From Spirochaetes bacterium RBG_16_67_19 (GTDB taxonomy: Bacteria > Spirochaetota > Spirochaetia > SZUA-6 > DRHE01): a DNA stretch of 6,278 nt. The notes under the pieces are model-generated. The model was not told where the DNA came from. It worked only from the letters and a program-made list of their open reading frames with translations, and made no database searches. Each line of letters opens with the position of its first letter. Position 1 is the first letter of the stretch. The translations under genes were made by a program, and so were the position numbers. Location: the NCBI GenBank assembly GCA_001829505.1, contig MIBK01000029.1:6593-12870 (forward strand), read 5' to 3'. Positions 5,226-6,278 of this stretch are shown in pieces.

Positions 5226-6277
5226 TTCAGCAGGCCCAGGCCGCCGCCCCCGCTCAAATAGAAAGAGCCCCCGTCCCCGACCTCGGCGGTGAGCGCCGCG
5301 GTGAGGAAGGCCTGGGTGCCCGGGATCATCCAATGCGCCTCCAGACCCGCCTGCAGTGGCAACTGGAAGCCCAGGCCGCTGCGGAAGGGCAGGGTGCGGG
5401 CCGAGGCCGACAGGCCCAGGATCCAGGACTGCAGGCTCAGGGCCACTCCGGCCTTGAGGTAGGCCCAGGCGCTGAAGGCGGGATCCGGCCAGGCCGTGGC
5501 CGTGTAGGAGACCTCCCAAAGCGACAGGGTCAGCTCCGGGGCCAGGAAGAAGCGCACGGCCCCGAGGGAGGCGGACAGCGGCAAGCCCAGGGTCAGGCCC
5601 GTGAAGCTGGCGAAGGAGTCGGTCAGCACGCCCTGGTAGGCCAGCCGGGCCAGCGCGGTGCTCTCGATGCGCCCGCGGCTGAGGGGCACCTTCACGGCGG
5701 CGCTGGCCAGCCAGGGCACCGCGTCGCCGTATCCCAGGATCGCCCCGCCGTGCAGGTCCAGCTCCAGCCCGGGCCGCAAGCCCAGGCGCAAGCCCAGGTC
5801 CCAGGGGGTGCGGAAGGAATACCCGCCGCCGGAGGCTTCCACGTGGGAGACCACCAGGGTGGAGATCTGCAGGCTGCCGGGCGGCAGCGCTTCGGGGGAG
5901 GGGGTGAACAGCAGGCCGGAGGAGCCGTTCCACAGCGGCCGGAAGGAAAGCCGCAGATCGCGGTTCAGCGCCAGGTCCAGCCGCGCGGTCTGGCTCTCAC
6001 CGCCGCCGCCCTCCGCCGCAGTTTCCGGCACGGCTGCCAGCAGCAGGGTGTAGGAGCCGTCCGGAAGCGGGGAGCCGTCGGAGGCGCGGCCGTTCCAGTC
6101 GAAGACCTGCTCCCAGGTGGTGAAGCGCTCCAGCTCCTTCCGCCAGACTTCCCGCCCGCCGGAGTCCAGCACGGCGGCGCGTCCCGCCCCGAAGTTGGAA
6201 ACGTGGAAGCGCAGGCGGCTGCGCCCGAGCAGCCCGGGGTTGTCCGGATTGAACTCGGCCCGGCTGGCCCGCAGGTT
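5222..6277 (-). CDS. FlgD-type Ig-like domain plus probable outer-membrane beta-barrel protein (5'-partial)
   Basis: The frame stays open to the right window edge, so the GTG at 6172 is internal and the start lies outside; 351 residues are visible. The first 80 or so visible residues match a FlgD-type Ig-like domain: EFNPDNPG near the edge, RLRFHVSN, then VLDSGGREVW, and the hallmark FDWNGRASDGSPLPDGSYTL. In many bacteria this domain occurs not only in the flagellar hook-cap protein but as a C-terminal or linking fold in surface proteins. From about visible residue 130 onward the sequence alternates short amphipathic strands with Gly/Ser/Asp/Pro turns (for example DLGLRLGLRPGLELDLHGG and ASLGAVRFFLAPELTLSLW), as expected of a membrane beta-barrel. 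No hydrophobic helix is present. The C terminus (GGLGLLN) lacks the usual final Phe of barrel proteins, so membrane insertion is inferred. It is not flagellar FlgD itself: the order and barrel do not fit, and no flagellar genes are nearby. Confidence 0.87.
   Translation of the reverse strand, partial: NLRASRAEFNPDNPGLLGRSRLRFHVSNFGAGRAAVLDSGGREVWRKELERFTTWEQVFDWNGRASDGSPLPDGSYTLLLAAVPETAAEGGGGESQTARLDLALNRDLRLSFRPLWNGSSGLLFTPSPEALPPGSLQISTLVVSHVEASGGGYSFRTPWDLGLRLGLRPGLELDLHGGAILGYGDAVPWLASAAVKVPLSRGRIESTALARLAYQGVLTDSFASFTGLTLGLPLSASLGAVRFFLAPELTLSLWEVSYTATAWPDPAFSAWAYLKAGVALSLQSWILGLSASARTLPFRSGLGFQLPLQAGLEAHWMIPGTQAFLTAALTAEVGDGGSFYLSGGGGLGLLN
5775..5798 (-). repeat. Perfect 12-bp tandem duplication in the barrel gene
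   Basis: CGCAAGCCCAGG occurs twice in a row (5775-5786 and 5787-5798, plus-strand sense). It encodes LGLRLGLR in what looks like one beta-strand of the barrel. The duplication is in frame and would lengthen a strand or hairpin by four residues. Confidence 0.85.
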
Positions 6278-6278
6278 C

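Noticed and set aside
4842..5933. 363-codon minus-strand open frame across the zinc-ribbon and barrel genes
   Set aside because: It would be antisense to one real gene and out of frame with another; Arg/Pro/Gly-rich with no domain.
6170..6172. GTG at 6172 as the start of the FlgD-Ig/barrel gene
   Set aside because: The frame continues to the window edge, and the residues before it (FNPDNPG, RLRFHVSN) are the expected beginning of the same FlgD-type domain, so this start would cut the domain.

Overview
The window is about 6.3 kb of very GC-rich, tightly packed chromosomal DNA with five protein-coding genes. No RNA genes, insertion sequences, CRISPR arrays or attachment sites are visible. No stretch over 100 bases lacks a gene. 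Strong GC bias at third codon positions produces many long but meaningless open frames on the opposite strand. A membrane PP2C/SpoIIE-type phosphatase, a FlgD-Ig plus beta-barrel protein, Sec-exported envelope proteins and the lack of any Gram-positive signature suggest a Gram-negative-type, diderm bacterium. My best guess is a high-GC spirochaete or a neighbouring phylum, but this is a judgement from gene types, not a search result.

Layout. (1) Positions 3-2672, plus strand: the 3' part of a large sensor phosphatase. It has an extracytoplasmic beta-rich N-terminal part, three membrane spans, a Cache-like periplasmic loop with a coiled coil, a HAMP domain and a PPM/SpoIIE phosphatase domain. 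Its start lies left of the window. (2) Positions 2686-3804, plus: a secreted protein of unknown function, 13 nt downstream behind a strong Shine-Dalgarno and almost certainly co-transcribed. Its C-terminal half looks like a CBM9/DOMON-type beta-sandwich, and a run of nine G sits in its coding region. (3) Positions 3794-4837, minus: a divergent YchF/OLA1-family P-loop protein that keeps the Walker A and the C-terminal TGS region but has lost the canonical G3 (DxxG) and switch I sequences. It converges on gene 2 and overlaps it by 11 nt. (4) Positions 4902-5225, plus: a small double zinc-ribbon protein with a C-terminal membrane anchor, divergent from gene 3 across a 64-nt gap that appears to hold back-to-back promoters. 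(5) Positions 5222-6277, minus: the 3' part of a protein with a FlgD-type Ig fold followed by a likely outer-membrane beta-barrel. It converges on gene 4 and shares a CTAG stop with it.

How they may work together. Genes 1 and 2 form a plausible pair, an envelope-sensing phosphatase and a secreted domain protein, and may act in a partner-switching (RsbU-like) signalling route. No anti-sigma factor, antagonist or kinase lies in the window to confirm this. The other three genes look like independent housekeeping or envelope genes. I see no obvious new defence or mobile system. The more unusual points are the degenerate YchF paralogue, the enlarged phosphatase domain, the G9 tract and the compact divergent promoter region.
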